Shown one piece after another: positions 21,001-29,722 of a DNA stretch of 64,000 bases (positions are counted from its first letter, which is position 1; each line of letters begins with the position of its first letter). A program made the position numbers and the translations under genes. The notes under the pieces were generated by a model. The model was not told the DNA's origin, searched no databases, and saw only the letters and a list, made by a program, of their open reading frames with translations. The stretch is from Dyadobacter sp. NIV53 (lineage in GTDB: Bacteria > Bacteroidota > Bacteroidia > Cytophagales > Spirosomataceae): positions 1,674,001-1,738,000 of the forward strand of contig NZ_CP081299.1 of the NCBI RefSeq assembly GCF_019711195.1, in the 5' to 3' direction.

Positions 21001-21915
21001 AGCTTTACGGTGACTGTGACGGATGGAATTTTAAATATAAATTTTCTGTCCGGTGCTGCTGACAAGCCCATTATTGCCGCGATTGAAGTAATACCTGATG
21101 GGCAGATTGTTCTTGAACCCGTGGCTGATGCTTACGTACGCAACACACCCAATCAGGAAACCAATTATGGCAAAGAAACTACCCTGGAAGTAAAAGCCGG
21201 CAGCCTCCCCAGCTACCAGCGGGAAACCTATCTGCGTTTTACGCTCAACGGCGTCAGCCAGGTCAGCTCGGCCAAACTGCGTATCTACGGCTCCAATGTA
21301 CAAAGCAACGGGACTGCTTTATCCGTGTTTGGCGTGGACGATGACAACTGGCTGGAAACAGGCATTACCTGGAACAATGCACCCGAAAGTGAAGAAGTGG
21401 CAATGAGCAGCGTAACAGTAAGCAACACAAAAAAATATTATGAGCTGGATGTGTCGGCTTATGTCAAATCGCAGCTTTCAGGCAATGGAGCGGTCAGCCT
21501 GCTACTGGCCAACCCAGGTCAACAGAATGCACAGATCAGCTTCAACAGCCGGGAAAATGCAGCGAACCGGCCACAGCTGGTCATTCAGACCAGGCCTTCG
21601 CCTGATGCAAGAACTGGTTTAGAACAGGAAATAATACTTGCAGGGATCAAACCGGAATCATCAGCCATCTATCCGAACCCGGCAGCAAAACAATTCATAG
21701 TGGAGACCTCTAAAAATCATCAGGGAAAAATAAGGATGCAGCTGATCAACCTGTCAGGGAATATTTTTCAGATCCAGCCCCGGCCTGCCAATATACCTGG
21801 CAACCGGTATGAGGTAGATGTTTCCACTATGCAAATGCCAGAAGGAATCTATATCCTGAAAATCCAGTCCAAAGCGTTCACAGAAACATTAAAGGTGCTG
21901 CTGACTGAAAAGTAA
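18097..21915 (+). CDS. Giant secreted ELWxxDGT-repeat protein with malectin, DNRLRE and T9SS sorting domains
   Basis: The protein is 1272 aa. A signal peptide ends TAYGQ. Residues about 30-840 hold roughly 16 copies of the ELWxxDGTxxGT repeat (for example ELWKSDGSTAGT, EVWKTDGTTAGT), which forms beta-propeller-like blades. A malectin domain spans about 846-1000 (RINSGG, ADQYFSGT, VLHFAEIYWGVP), the family known for binding carbohydrate. A DNRLRE/CBM96-like domain follows (ADAYVRNTPNQETNYG, YLRFTL). The last 75 residues are a type A T9SS signal (IYPNPA, GIYILKIQ, LKVLLTEK), so the protein should cross the outer membrane and may be anchored at the surface. It is closely related to the protein at 29723 and shares its C-terminal half with that at 41661. 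Adhesion or glycan binding is inferred. Confidence 0.92.
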   Translation: MIRQLLMLAAAILASTLMTAYGQQFELVKDIKPGTIINGPSLEYGVTFKGLVFYRAYSRQLARTDGTEAGTLTLTDLADYEINELENLVAGKNYVYFQAMYEDYYWLFRSDGTIAGTIPLHPVSSLYRTNSIDINGTVYFSGSTQPGKLELWKTDGTVAGTSLVKSLDNNLNDYEGITRTVNFNGVLYFMVEKGLGTNTVTEWWKSDGTLAGTTPALSFSRTFEPVTMGNFLYFAEDGALKRTDGTNVTTIRQGFTSINGLSVHGSTLYFTANDGITGEELWKSDGSTAGTTILKDINPDNTISNYYLSLRASLNGILYFCSVTPGKGVEVWKTDGTTAGTVRVTDINDDPANSGLYQLQVAGNQIIFIVDGPNIRGLWKTNGTAAGTSQVTTFRVRNVYPVGSHVIFNGETASGLGLYKSDLTTAGTNLITRPAGLASRPSKITNAGGTAFFLADDGVHGNDLWKSDGTASGTQLVKEVFPGTSSVSLEFEATINNTVYFVTNLNVLWRSDGTAGGTIKLKDVSAGSSGTSRIFGVTAVNNIIFFGVQDGDENSQLWKTDGTVANTVMVKSLVATSEFEPVTFNGKLYFGAYNGVDGYQLWKSDGTSSGTVLIGNPPSSSGYYFSGAGMIVNGNFLYYMGVGQNGLCLVRTDGTASGTTEIKTLSGDVSDLHSAGGLVYFTIVQTGSAESLWRSDGTTAGTFHLADFDVHEETGDPFFRHWDDANGKLFFTPYDKTQGDQLWVSDGTVAGTRQLTHILKNPKNFTAQFSAIAGNIFYGTQYDPANGLELWRSDGSEAGTYIISGYNRAPGELTDFTGMATVNGILMMGFQGELYQYNPAAISTQAVRINSGGAAFSASDNRMFTADQYFSGTTQLSNAASGDILGTTDDQLYKEQRFGDSFSYALPVKNGQVEVVLHFAEIYWGVPSRSGTNGTNRRKFNVDIESSRKLTNYDIFTAAGGAMRARTESFTVTVTDGILNINFLSGAADKPIIAAIEVIPDGQIVLEPVADAYVRNTPNQETNYGKETTLEVKAGSLPSYQRETYLRFTLNGVSQVSSAKLRIYGSNVQSNGTALSVFGVDDDNWLETGITWNNAPESEEVAMSSVTVSNTKKYYELDVSAYVKSQLSGNGAVSLLLANPGQQNAQISFNSRENAANRPQLVIQTRPSPDARTGLEQEIILAGIKPESSAIYPNPAAKQFIVETSKNHQGKIRMQLINLSGNIFQIQPRPANIPGNRYEVDVSTMQMPEGIYILKIQSKAFTETLKVLLTEK

Positions 21916-22136
21916 AACTGCCATTAACAATTTAATTCTTTCAAAGGCGATTAATTGAATTAAGGTCTTTAAGTCAAATCGAAGTACCTGAATAATACGT
22001 GAGAATCGGATGAACCAGGCTTGTAGAAAAAAAGAAAATCGTATAAGTAGTCATAATAATTTGAGCGCTTGGCGGCATTGATCCGGGCGGGCAATCCGGT
22101 GAGCCGGAACTGTTTTCCTTCTAATTTAAACGTGCA

Positions 22137-22817
22137 ATGGAGTTAGACCATATTTTCCTATTTACCCATCAGGCTGAAAAAGCTGCAAACGCATTACAGA
22201 AGTATGGACTGAGCGAAGGCACAGCAAATGTCCATGCCGGACAGGGAACCGCCTGCCGGCGCTTCTATTTTCAGAATGCATATCTGGAATTAGCCTGGGT
22301 GATTGATGAGGATGAAATCAAAAATCCAGTCATCGAAAGAACCAAACTTTGGGAAAGGTCCCAATACGAGCTCACTAAGTATTGTCCCTTTGGCATTTGT
22401 CTAAGAACCAAACAGCAATCAAGTGATTCGGTGGATTTAATTTTTGAGGATGGCTGGCGATACTACTCCATTTATCTACCCGACGGCCAATTTGCTAACA
22501 TTGCGTCCAATGAGGATTTCACAAACGAACCGATGCTTTTTGAAATGCCTTTTTTTGGCATAGCACCAAAAGATTACCCGGTCGAAAAGCAGCAGCCATT
22601 GACGCATACAATGGGCTTTGGAGAAATCACAAAAGTAACCTTAACCCTGCCTGCACCCTCCAAAGGCTTATCATCGGCCATGAAAAAAGTTTGTCAGGAT
22701 TCTAGTATACATATTTCGTGGGGAGAGCTTTATTCCGTCAATTTAGAATTTGATGATGGCCAGCATGGCCAAATGCACGATTTCACTTCCCTGATCCCAT
22801 TAATTATTCATTGGTAG
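22137..22817 (+). CDS. VOC/glyoxalase-like domain protein
   Basis: The protein is 226 aa and cytoplasmic, with no signal peptide. It opens MELDHIFLFT, the first strand and metal-site His of vicinal-oxygen-chelate folds, followed by FYFQNAYLELAWVIDEDE, where the second acidic ligand usually lies. A second half (MGFGEITKVTLTLPAP to the end) looks like the repeated beta-alpha unit. It matches the Glyoxalase_3-like group of unknown substrate. The gene stands alone downstream of the giant secreted protein and is separated from it by 220 bp. Confidence 0.75.
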   Translation: MELDHIFLFTHQAEKAANALQKYGLSEGTANVHAGQGTACRRFYFQNAYLELAWVIDEDEIKNPVIERTKLWERSQYELTKYCPFGICLRTKQQSSDSVDLIFEDGWRYYSIYLPDGQFANIASNEDFTNEPMLFEMPFFGIAPKDYPVEKQQPLTHTMGFGEITKVTLTLPAPSKGLSSAMKKVCQDSSIHISWGELYSVNLEFDDGQHGQMHDFTSLIPLIIHW

Positions 22818-22901
22818 AGAAATTATAAGTTCCAAAACCACAAAACCCCGTGGTTGGTATTTACCGGTTAGATTTCCCATTCGAGTTTTTTCTACACAGG
22901 A

Positions 22902-23360
22902 CTATTCTACGCGTATAATTGTGGCCTGCCGGGCAATTATGCCCCAGCTGTTATTTTCATATTTCCAAACATTGGTAAATCGCCTGGTCACCAGTTTTCC
23001 GGCATTGTCCTGCTGTCCCTGAGGTCTGATTTTCTCCTCTCCCATCACTATCGCCAAATTGTCATTGAAGGTCACTTTTTCAATAGCCCGTTCAAATGAT
23101 AAATAATTTAATTTGCCCGTGCGCAGGAGCATTTTAGTGCCTTCAACCGTACCTACCCGATTAGCTGGCGCATGGATCACCATGTCCGCCGACCAAAGCT
23201 TGTTATATAATGCCGCAGAATCACTATTCAAGACCGCTACCCTTTCTTTATTTTCAAGGTTTCTTATTTCTGCTTCTTGATGCTGTTGGGCAAACGTTAG
23301 ATGGGCTGTCAACACGAATGAAACCATGACAGCCAAAACAGCCAGGATTTTCTTTTTCAT
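22902..23360 (-). CDS. Secreted NTF2-fold (DUF4440/SnoaL-like) protein
   Basis: The protein is 152 aa. The signal peptide MKKKILAVLAVMVSFVLTAHLTFAQ is clear. The mature domain begins with the amphipathic helix EAEIRNLENKERVAVLNSDSAALYNKLWSADM and ends RFTNVWKYENNSWGIIARQATII, the standard NTF2-like layout. The conserved VIHAPANRV and GEEKIRP positions line the cavity. The ligand or reaction is unknown. Convergent with the VOC gene. No operon partner is seen. Confidence 0.8.
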   Translation of the reverse strand: MKKKILAVLAVMVSFVLTAHLTFAQQHQEAEIRNLENKERVAVLNSDSAALYNKLWSADMVIHAPANRVGTVEGTKMLLRTGKLNYLSFERAIEKVTFNDNLAIVMGEEKIRPQGQQDNAGKLVTRRFTNVWKYENNSWGIIARQATIIRVE

Positions 23361-23754
23361 ACTAATTTTTACCGTTGAAAAGATTAACAGAAGAAATATA
23401 ATATTTTATCTGTCAAACATTTAACTATACTATTTGTAACGCAGAAAAACTTATTAACCGGTGAATGTGAACAACATAGGCGGTCAGTGAAATTGTATCT
23501 TCCTGGATTGCACGCAGGTTTAAACCAAAATACATTGAATTTACTTCTGTAAATTTTTAGTGCTGTAATGATTATTTTTGCTAAATAGGTCAAAAGAAAA
23601 GATATCCCTCACGGACATGTTTATCCTTCATCAATACACACTCTTAATAGTTGCACATGTCAATCTCCCTGATTTCCAGTATCTGTATTTTGATCTTTTC
23701 AGCAACATAATCATATTCATTTACATGGCACATAAGACCTGGATTTTTCTATCC
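23361..23754. other. Intergenic region, no gene seen
   Basis: AT-rich DNA between the NTF2-like gene and a decayed sorting-domain remnant. A weak open frame starting at 23578 shows no family pattern until it runs into the remnant. Confidence 0.4.
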
Positions 23755-24014
23755 TGTGAATTTAATGCAAGCCCCGAACTGCTGAGATTTGTGGCAAAAG
23801 TAAAAGCTTCCCTTCTGTGCCCCGGGGAAAGAAACCTATGCAGCTGTTCAATCTGTTAAGAAACAGGTTTCAGTTGAGACTCCTGCAAACTGCTGTATCA
23901 GGTTCAAAGGTGGAAGAAAATGTTTCATCCAGGCCACTACCACCTGTAATAAACCTAATGAGGGTTGAGTCCGCAGTTTTGACCGAAACGATCAAAGGAT
24001 TATTAACTGATTAG
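23755..24014 (+). pseudogene. Decayed orphan T9SS C-terminal sorting domain
   Basis: Two overlapping short frames together reproduce a type A sorting domain. One frame reads FNASPELLRFVAKVKAS (compare YPNPA...FTV in intact copies). The next, after a frame change near 23820-23835, reads MQLFNLLRNRFQL, then VEENVSSRPLPP, and ends LTETIKGLLTD followed by a stop. Intact domains in this window read MQLINLSGNIFQ and TETLKVLLTEK at the same places. The body of the original protein is missing, so this is a gene tail left by deletion or recombination. Confidence 0.7.
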
Positions 24015-24267
24015 TTAAAGGTTTAGAAAGCACCCTGCTTTGGACAGAAAACCTGACCTAACCAAGGTGTTTTATTGACATTATTTGTTTCTAAATAATG
24101 GAAGATACAGGTCAGATTATTTTAAACAGGTAAGATGGGTTCGATAAATATTTGAATATCTCACAGAATCAGCGCCACCATCTGAAACGCAGTTCCTTTA
24201 AGCACTAATTAATACCTCATGTATTTTTCCATTCATCTTTTACAAATTTGAAACCAATCAAGGCCTG

Positions 24268-25032
24268 TTAGCTGTCAAACCATTTTTTAAATGCAGGTGC
24301 TTTTTCTCTGCTGATGTCCAGTTCTATTTTTAAAGGGCTTCTGAGTGCTACGGTCAGTTTTTGATTTTCATGCAGCCGAATCCCATGAACCGCTTCAATA
24401 TTGATGATAAACTGGCGGTTGGCCCTGAAAAACTTTTTGGGATCGAGCAGTTCTTCGATCTCCTCCATCGTCGTAAAGTCAATTACGTGACGGTCACCTT
24501 TCGAAGTGTACAGATAATGGATGGTATCTTTGGTAAAGCACGCAATATCATCCGTACTGACCGGGATCCATTGGTTTCGCAGGCAAATAAGGAATTTTTT
24601 CTTGTATTCTGTTTTGGCAGGATGCGTGATAGTATACAGCATCTGGTGCAGGTTGGCCTGCATGGAATAGTTGTTACCCAGCAGCGCACGGCACTTATCC
24701 GTTGCTTTCTTTAGCTCTGTTTCATCCACCGGTTTCAGCAGATAATCAACTCCGTTGACCTTAAAAGCGCGGATCGCGTATTCGTCATATGCGGTTGTGA
24801 AAATAATCGGACAATTAATCTTTACATGGTCCATCAGCTCAAAACTAACCCCGTCACCAAGCTGGATATCCATAAACATCAGATCAGGCTGTGGATTGTG
24901 GCTGAACCACGCAATCGCATCTTCAAGGCTGTAAAGCAGGCTTATAACCTCTATATCACTGGCAACGCTGGCGATTTTGCTCTGCAATTCACTGGCTACC
25001 AGGATTTCATCTTCAATGATTACCGCTTTCAT
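24268..25032 (-). CDS. LytTR family response regulator
   Basis: The protein is 254 aa, the same length as the regulator at 13982. The receiver domain has VIIEDE, the phosphoacceptor Asp near residue 55 (FMDIQLGDG), FTTAYDEYAI and DYLLKP. The LytTR domain covers about 150-254 (FFRANRQFIINIEAVHGI, LDISREKAPAFKKWF). The start codon shares one base with the stop codon of the sensor kinase gene upstream (TGATG), so the two are translationally coupled and surely form a two-component pair. Target genes are not evident; the giant surface proteins on both sides are possible but unproven targets. Confidence 0.92.
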   Translation of the reverse strand: MKAVIIEDEILVASELQSKIASVASDIEVISLLYSLEDAIAWFSHNPQPDLMFMDIQLGDGVSFELMDHVKINCPIIFTTAYDEYAIRAFKVNGVDYLLKPVDETELKKATDKCRALLGNNYSMQANLHQMLYTITHPAKTEYKKKFLICLRNQWIPVSTDDIACFTKDTIHYLYTSKGDRHVIDFTTMEEIEELLDPKKFFRANRQFIINIEAVHGIRLHENQKLTVALRSPLKIELDISREKAPAFKKWFDS

Positions 25033-28000
25033 CAGATTAAAGGAATTTTTACAATAAAGAATTTTTCATTTTCGATGATCTCGATCGTCTGATCGGTCAG
25101 GTAATGGTAAAGCGAGCTTAAATTGGTCAGTCCCTTGCCGTTGCTGGTTTCTACAAAGTTTTTACGCTGGAGCTTACTGCGTACTACAAGTTTGTCATTT
25201 TCTGTGAATATATGGATCACCAGCGGGCTGGCAATTGAAATCTTGTTGTGCTTGATCGCATTTTCAATCAGGTTTTGTAAAGTTACCGGTGCGATCTTCC
25301 TGTGCGTATGCTTTTGGTCTACATCGATATTTACTTCCAGGCCATCCTGAAAACGCGTTTTCTGAAGTCTGATGTAGGTCTGTGTAAACTGCATTTCGCT
25401 GGCCAGTGACACCAGTTCACTGTCCCGGTTTTTGAGTATGTAACGATAGGTACTGCTCAGACTTTGCAGAAACTCCCCGGCTTTAAGCTGGTCAATCCGG
25501 ATCAGGCTGCTCAGTGAGGTCAGGGAATTGAATAAGAAATGCGGGTTAAGCTGCTGTTTCAAACTGTCGTACATGATCATCGCCTTTTCTTTTTCAAGCG
25601 AATTGGCCCTGCTTTCGAGCGCATAGATTTTTTGTTCCTGCCTGACTCGGTACCTGATAAACAGGTAAATAAGGCAGCCGGCCAATATAATCATGCTAAA
25701 ACGGAACCACCACTTTTTGTAGAAAACGGTTTCAATATGTAACGGCAGGACCACAGCTGCTTCCTTCCAGTCCTCGTCCACACTACTGGCTTTGATCTTG
25801 AAAATATAATCCCCGCCGGGCAGGTTCGTATAGCTCGCATACCTGCGGCTGCCGCAGTTAACCCAGGTTTCGTCCAGTCCTTCCAGCATATAGGCATAAT
25901 GCTGCTTCTCGGGCTGATCTAGGTCCAGGGCTGCAAATTCGAAGGACAATCTGTTTTCATCCGGCTGAAGGTTTATTGTTCCGTCCCGGCGGAATTGCTT
26001 TTCGAAATATTTTTCCTGATCATTGACTTTCAAAGAGGTCAGTAAAACAGGAACAGCCGGCCGTTTGAGTTGCAGGAAGGCAGGATCAAACTCATAATAT
26101 CCCCTCGCCAGGCTAAACCGCATCGTATGGGTACCGGACCGCATGATCCGCTGCTCGGTGTCCGAGTACCGGATCCCGTCCGATGCCCCGAAACTGGTAA
26201 TTGTGTGGTTTTCAGGCTTGACAACACAAAGAAACGAACTGGTCACGCACCAGATCTTTCCATAGTCATCGTCACATAAATCGTAGACAATATCTCCTCG
26301 AAGACCATGTTCGGCCGTGAGCATGCACGTGCGGACTGCTGCATTATGTTCAATCTCGAAGCTGAGCAAGCCAGCGTTAGTCCCGGCCCAGATCGTTCCA
26401 TCACGGTCGGCGATCAATGCATGAATGTGATTTCCGGCTGCCTCTCCTAACGTTTTAGCAGAAATCCGTGTGAACTGATGCGTCTTTGCGCTAAAATAGG
26501 CCAGGTATCCGTTGATGCCTCCGATCCAGACATTGCCCTTGTGATCCATGGTAATGGCCTTGATATTCGATTCCGGGATATAGTTGCTGCCTTTTTCAAA
26601 TGTAGCATAATGCCTGTAGTTCCCGGATTTTCTTTCGTAAACAAACACACCGTTGCGCCTGCTTGTGATCCAGATATCCCCCTGCTCGTCTTCACAGATC
26701 CTTTGAAAAAAGTTGGAAGTATTTTCGGTAGCTGAAAAACGGGGCGGCTGGACCGGCTTGCGAAGTGCTATCCGGTCCTGGTCGAGCTGGTAAATATAAT
26801 CGCGGGTCACAATCCAGATCACGCCTTTACAATCCTCGATAATATCGTTGACGATCATCACTTTTTCATCAAGATCAAAATTGAAAACAAGCGTCTTATT
26901 TATGCCTTTTTGCTTGTCGTATATATGTATACCGTCAGCGAACATGGTCCCCTTGATCAGGAAACGTTTGTTTTCGAATATCTTGGAGATGATATAAAGC
27001 TCCCCGTTATCCGATCTGGTCACAGGGGTTTCAAAAAAAGAAAATTTCTTTTTGTCGATCTGCACTTTGTACAAACCGTTTTCATGGTTAAGCCAGAAAT
27101 TTCCCGACCTGTCTTTCCAAAGCCCATAACAGCTACCTGGGGGCAATCCGGGAATATTTTTATAAAAATGAAATGTACCTCTGGATTTCAGGAAGTAGCC
27201 AAACCCACCCGCGGAGGCGGCCGCGATCCACAGGGTATCCCGGCCCTTGGCTACCATACCGTTGATAATGTTGGTAGTGCCGCTGATAATCCCAGGCTCA
27301 TGTTTGAAATTCCCCCATTTTCCTGAACGTGGATGGTAAAATGAAATCCCCCCCGACCACGAACCCAGCCAGATCGTGTCCCTGTCATACTGCATAGATG
27401 TGAAAAGATCGCTTCTTATAAAGTTCTGGGGCTGAATCGGAAAAGGTATGGGCCTGCAGTTTCGCTGTTTTTTTATCAAAACGGTATAGCCCGTCTGCTG
27501 TTGCGATCCAGAACTTTCCTTTTTTTACCTCACTCATACCAGTGGCATAGTCATATAGTCTCCTTCTGCTGTCCAGCGGCGTGCCGGCAGGCAAGAGACT
27601 GTACCTGGTGCATTGCCCGCTTTCTTTATCAAGGCGCATAAAACCTTCCCTGTGAATGCTGACCCACACGTCATTTTCCATATCCACATGCAGCATGCGT
27701 ATCTCGTGCGTTGGAAAACGTTTGTTGTTTTTATCGACCAGCGGATAATTCCTGAAACGCCCTGTCGCCGGATCATAGGAAGTTACGCCGCCCTGCTGGT
27801 ATCCAATCCATATCAGCCCGTCCGGCCCTTCGGCCAGCGTAGTGACATAGTTGGAAGAAAGAGAATTGGCATCGCCGGATTTCTTACTGAACATTTTGAA
27901 GCGGTATCCGTCAAAACTGCTTAACCCTTCAATCGTGCCAAACCAGAGCATACCTTTTTTATCCTGGATCATACACCGGACATACTTGCTGGCCAGTCCT

Positions 28001-28122
28001 TCGGATTCGTCATAACCTGTAACAGTGAAAGCCATATCCTGAGCCTCCACAAAATATGAGGAAAAGACAAGAAGACATTGAAAAAGCAAGTAAGTAAAAT
28101 GTTTTCCGGATAATGGCCACAT
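25032..28122 (-). pseudogene. Two-component regulator propeller / LytS-type histidine kinase, frameshifted
   Basis: Two overlapping frames form one gene of about 1029 aa after removing one base, the usual size of this class. The N-terminal frame (from 28122) has a signal segment and Reg_prop blades (CMIQDKKGMLWFGTIEGLSSFDGYRF, GLIWIGYQQGGVTSYD). The second frame continues the propeller, then a Y_Y_Y domain (YAYMLEGLDETWVNCG, FKIKASS), one membrane helix, a coiled coil and the kinase motif LNPHFLFNSLTSLSSL. Frame is lost around 27403-27440. Deleting one A from the run at 27403-27406 gives YKKRSFTSMQYDRDTIW and 3090 coding bases. The large periplasmic propeller suggests sensing of an external, often carbohydrate, signal. 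Confidence 0.85.
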
Positions 28123-28398
28123 AGAGGTGCAAGGAACACAGGAGATGTTGAGTAATCATTGTTAGCCTAAATTTCGCAAAAATCCGTACCAATTTTCATT
28201 TTTTTTTCGTGAGGTGTAGTCAATTGAAAATGAAGCGGGTGTTAAATGAAATGATCCGTCACTATAGTATTTTTCTTAAAAAACCACCCTAGATATACAG
28301 TCGTTCGACTGCATACCCTTCCTTTGGATTTCCCTACACTTCAGTCTGAAATGGCTACACCTGACTTCGTTATATCTTAAAACCAACAAGCATCCTGA

Positions 28399-28406
28399 TA
28401 CATTTG
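28399..28406 (+). promoter_or_regulatory. -7 box TACATTTG upstream of the NTF2-like gene
   Basis: The site is an exact TAnnTTTG match ending 10 bases before the ATG at 28417. No convincing -33 TTG is present at normal spacing. Confidence 0.4.
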
Positions 28407-28416
28407 AAGAAAAAAA

Positions 28417-28842
28417 ATGGAACTGTACATCATCGACGACTTTAAGAACTATTTTGAAAGCCTTGCACACACAGACGGGACAAGGATTGAAACATTTTAC
28501 GCTGAGGATATACAGTTTCAGGATCCCGTCCGCAAGATCAGCGGATTGGAAAATCTGAGGTTATATCACGATCAATTCAGTAAAAACCTGGTTCAGGGCG
28601 GATTCAGGTACACCCAGCAAACGCTGCTGCACGACAAGGCCTACTTGTCCTGGAAGCTTGAGCTGGAATACAAAGTGCCCAAAAAGCGGGTGACCGTTTC
28701 AGGGATTACTGTTTTGCTGGTATCGGACAAAATTATCTCGCACCGCGATTATTACGATGCAGGGGCACTTTTTTACGAAAACCTGCCGATTGTCGGACCT
28801 GTAATCCGGGCGTTGAAAAGGCAGCTGTCAAGGAATTGCTAA
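28417..28842 (+). CDS. Cytoplasmic NTF2-fold (SnoaL-like) protein
   Basis: The protein is 141 aa without a signal peptide. The pattern fits the SnoaL-like group: FKNYFESLAHTDGTRIETFYAEDIQFQDPVRKISGLENLRLYHDQF, then a sheet with LHDKAYLSWKLELEY and VTVSGITVLLVSDKIISHRDYYDAGALFYENLP. Proteins of this subtype are often found next to sigma factors or photolyase-like genes, but neither occurs here. Divergent from the large histidine kinase gene. Function unknown. Confidence 0.8.
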   Translation: MELYIIDDFKNYFESLAHTDGTRIETFYAEDIQFQDPVRKISGLENLRLYHDQFSKNLVQGGFRYTQQTLLHDKAYLSWKLELEYKVPKKRVTVSGITVLLVSDKIISHRDYYDAGALFYENLPIVGPVIRALKRQLSRNC

Positions 28843-28910
28843 AAAAAACAGGTAGTTCAGATAAATAATAATTAGTCAGGAACACAATTTAAATATCCTA
28901 TCTATTAGTC

Positions 28911-29213
28911 ATGGAAATTACGCTATTGTTGCATTCAAAATTCATTTTAACTCTTTTGGTTCTGTCAGGTACAATCCTCGCGCCGGTTACAGGTTCGGCG
29001 CAGTCCTACAACGTGACCGCTAATGAAAAAGGCGGCGTGATCTACAAGGATTTGGTCAGTAATAGGAATACCGTTTGCCGCATTACCTGTGATTGCGCTG
29101 GTCTGGCAGAAGGCAATTATTTAATACAACTATACGATAGCAAAGATTCTGAAGCCAAAATATTTATGGCCGGCCAGGATTCCTGGGAAATACCGATTGC
29201 CAAAACAGGATGA
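28911..29213 (+). CDS. Small secreted protein of unknown function
   Basis: The protein is 100 aa. A signal peptide (FILTLLVLSGTILAPVTGSAQ) precedes a 70-residue domain with two cysteines in CRITCDC and a GLAEGNYLIQLYDSKDSEAKIFMAGQDSWEIP stretch. That stretch recalls the GxYxLxL turn of secreted beta-sandwich and T9SS-like domains, but the protein lacks the usual YPNP start. I do not recognise a family. It lies 68 bp after the NTF2-like gene on the same strand and may be co-transcribed. Confidence 0.6.
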   Translation: MEITLLLHSKFILTLLVLSGTILAPVTGSAQSYNVTANEKGGVIYKDLVSNRNTVCRITCDCAGLAEGNYLIQLYDSKDSEAKIFMAGQDSWEIPIAKTG

Positions 29214-29722
29214 ACTAAAGGCTGAACCGAATTTTGTGACTATTGAATATATCCGGTACAAATTGATTTTACATAACTATAACTATGATCAATGTTTTCA
29301 ATACCAGCTAATTCGCCAATTTGTGTTCATTGGCTAAAATGGCCCCGATCTACGGTCAACACAAGGAAAAGTCTTCTGCAACGGATGACAACGGCATTCA
29401 CTCGCAACGCATTATTTTACATCGAAGTTTGGTTTGCCAAAGGGCGTTGGGTACCGAAAACCAACCTTATCCGAAAAAAAGCATTCCAACGAGCCAGAAA
29501 CCAACAGGCCTTCACCTGTTTCGCACCAGCACCACTAACCTGAGCCACACATGAAAACCTTGCAACACTAACCTGGTTTCATCCGGCTTTTTAAGCGGTT
29601 TGTTAAAATTTTGTTCCCTGTTGTGCCAGTCAAAATAGCCGGGATAGCAAGTATTTAATCTTACAAATTCAATAATTATATTCCAAAACAGAGCCTAAAA
29701 GTCTCTATAACTCAAACTCAAC
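29214..29722. other. Intergenic region, possibly a decayed small gene
   Basis: A 509-bp gap. Positions 29292-29554 have two overlapping open frames with coding-like composition (one contains MAPIYGQHKEKSSATDD, the other FYIEVWFAKGRWVPK), but neither has a convincing start or known family. Nothing else was seen. Confidence 0.3.

Noticed and set aside
29292..29554. Two overlapping small frames before the second giant secreted gene
   Set aside because: No ATG start with a recognisable leader, no signal peptide and no family pattern. They could be relics, but I cannot support a gene.
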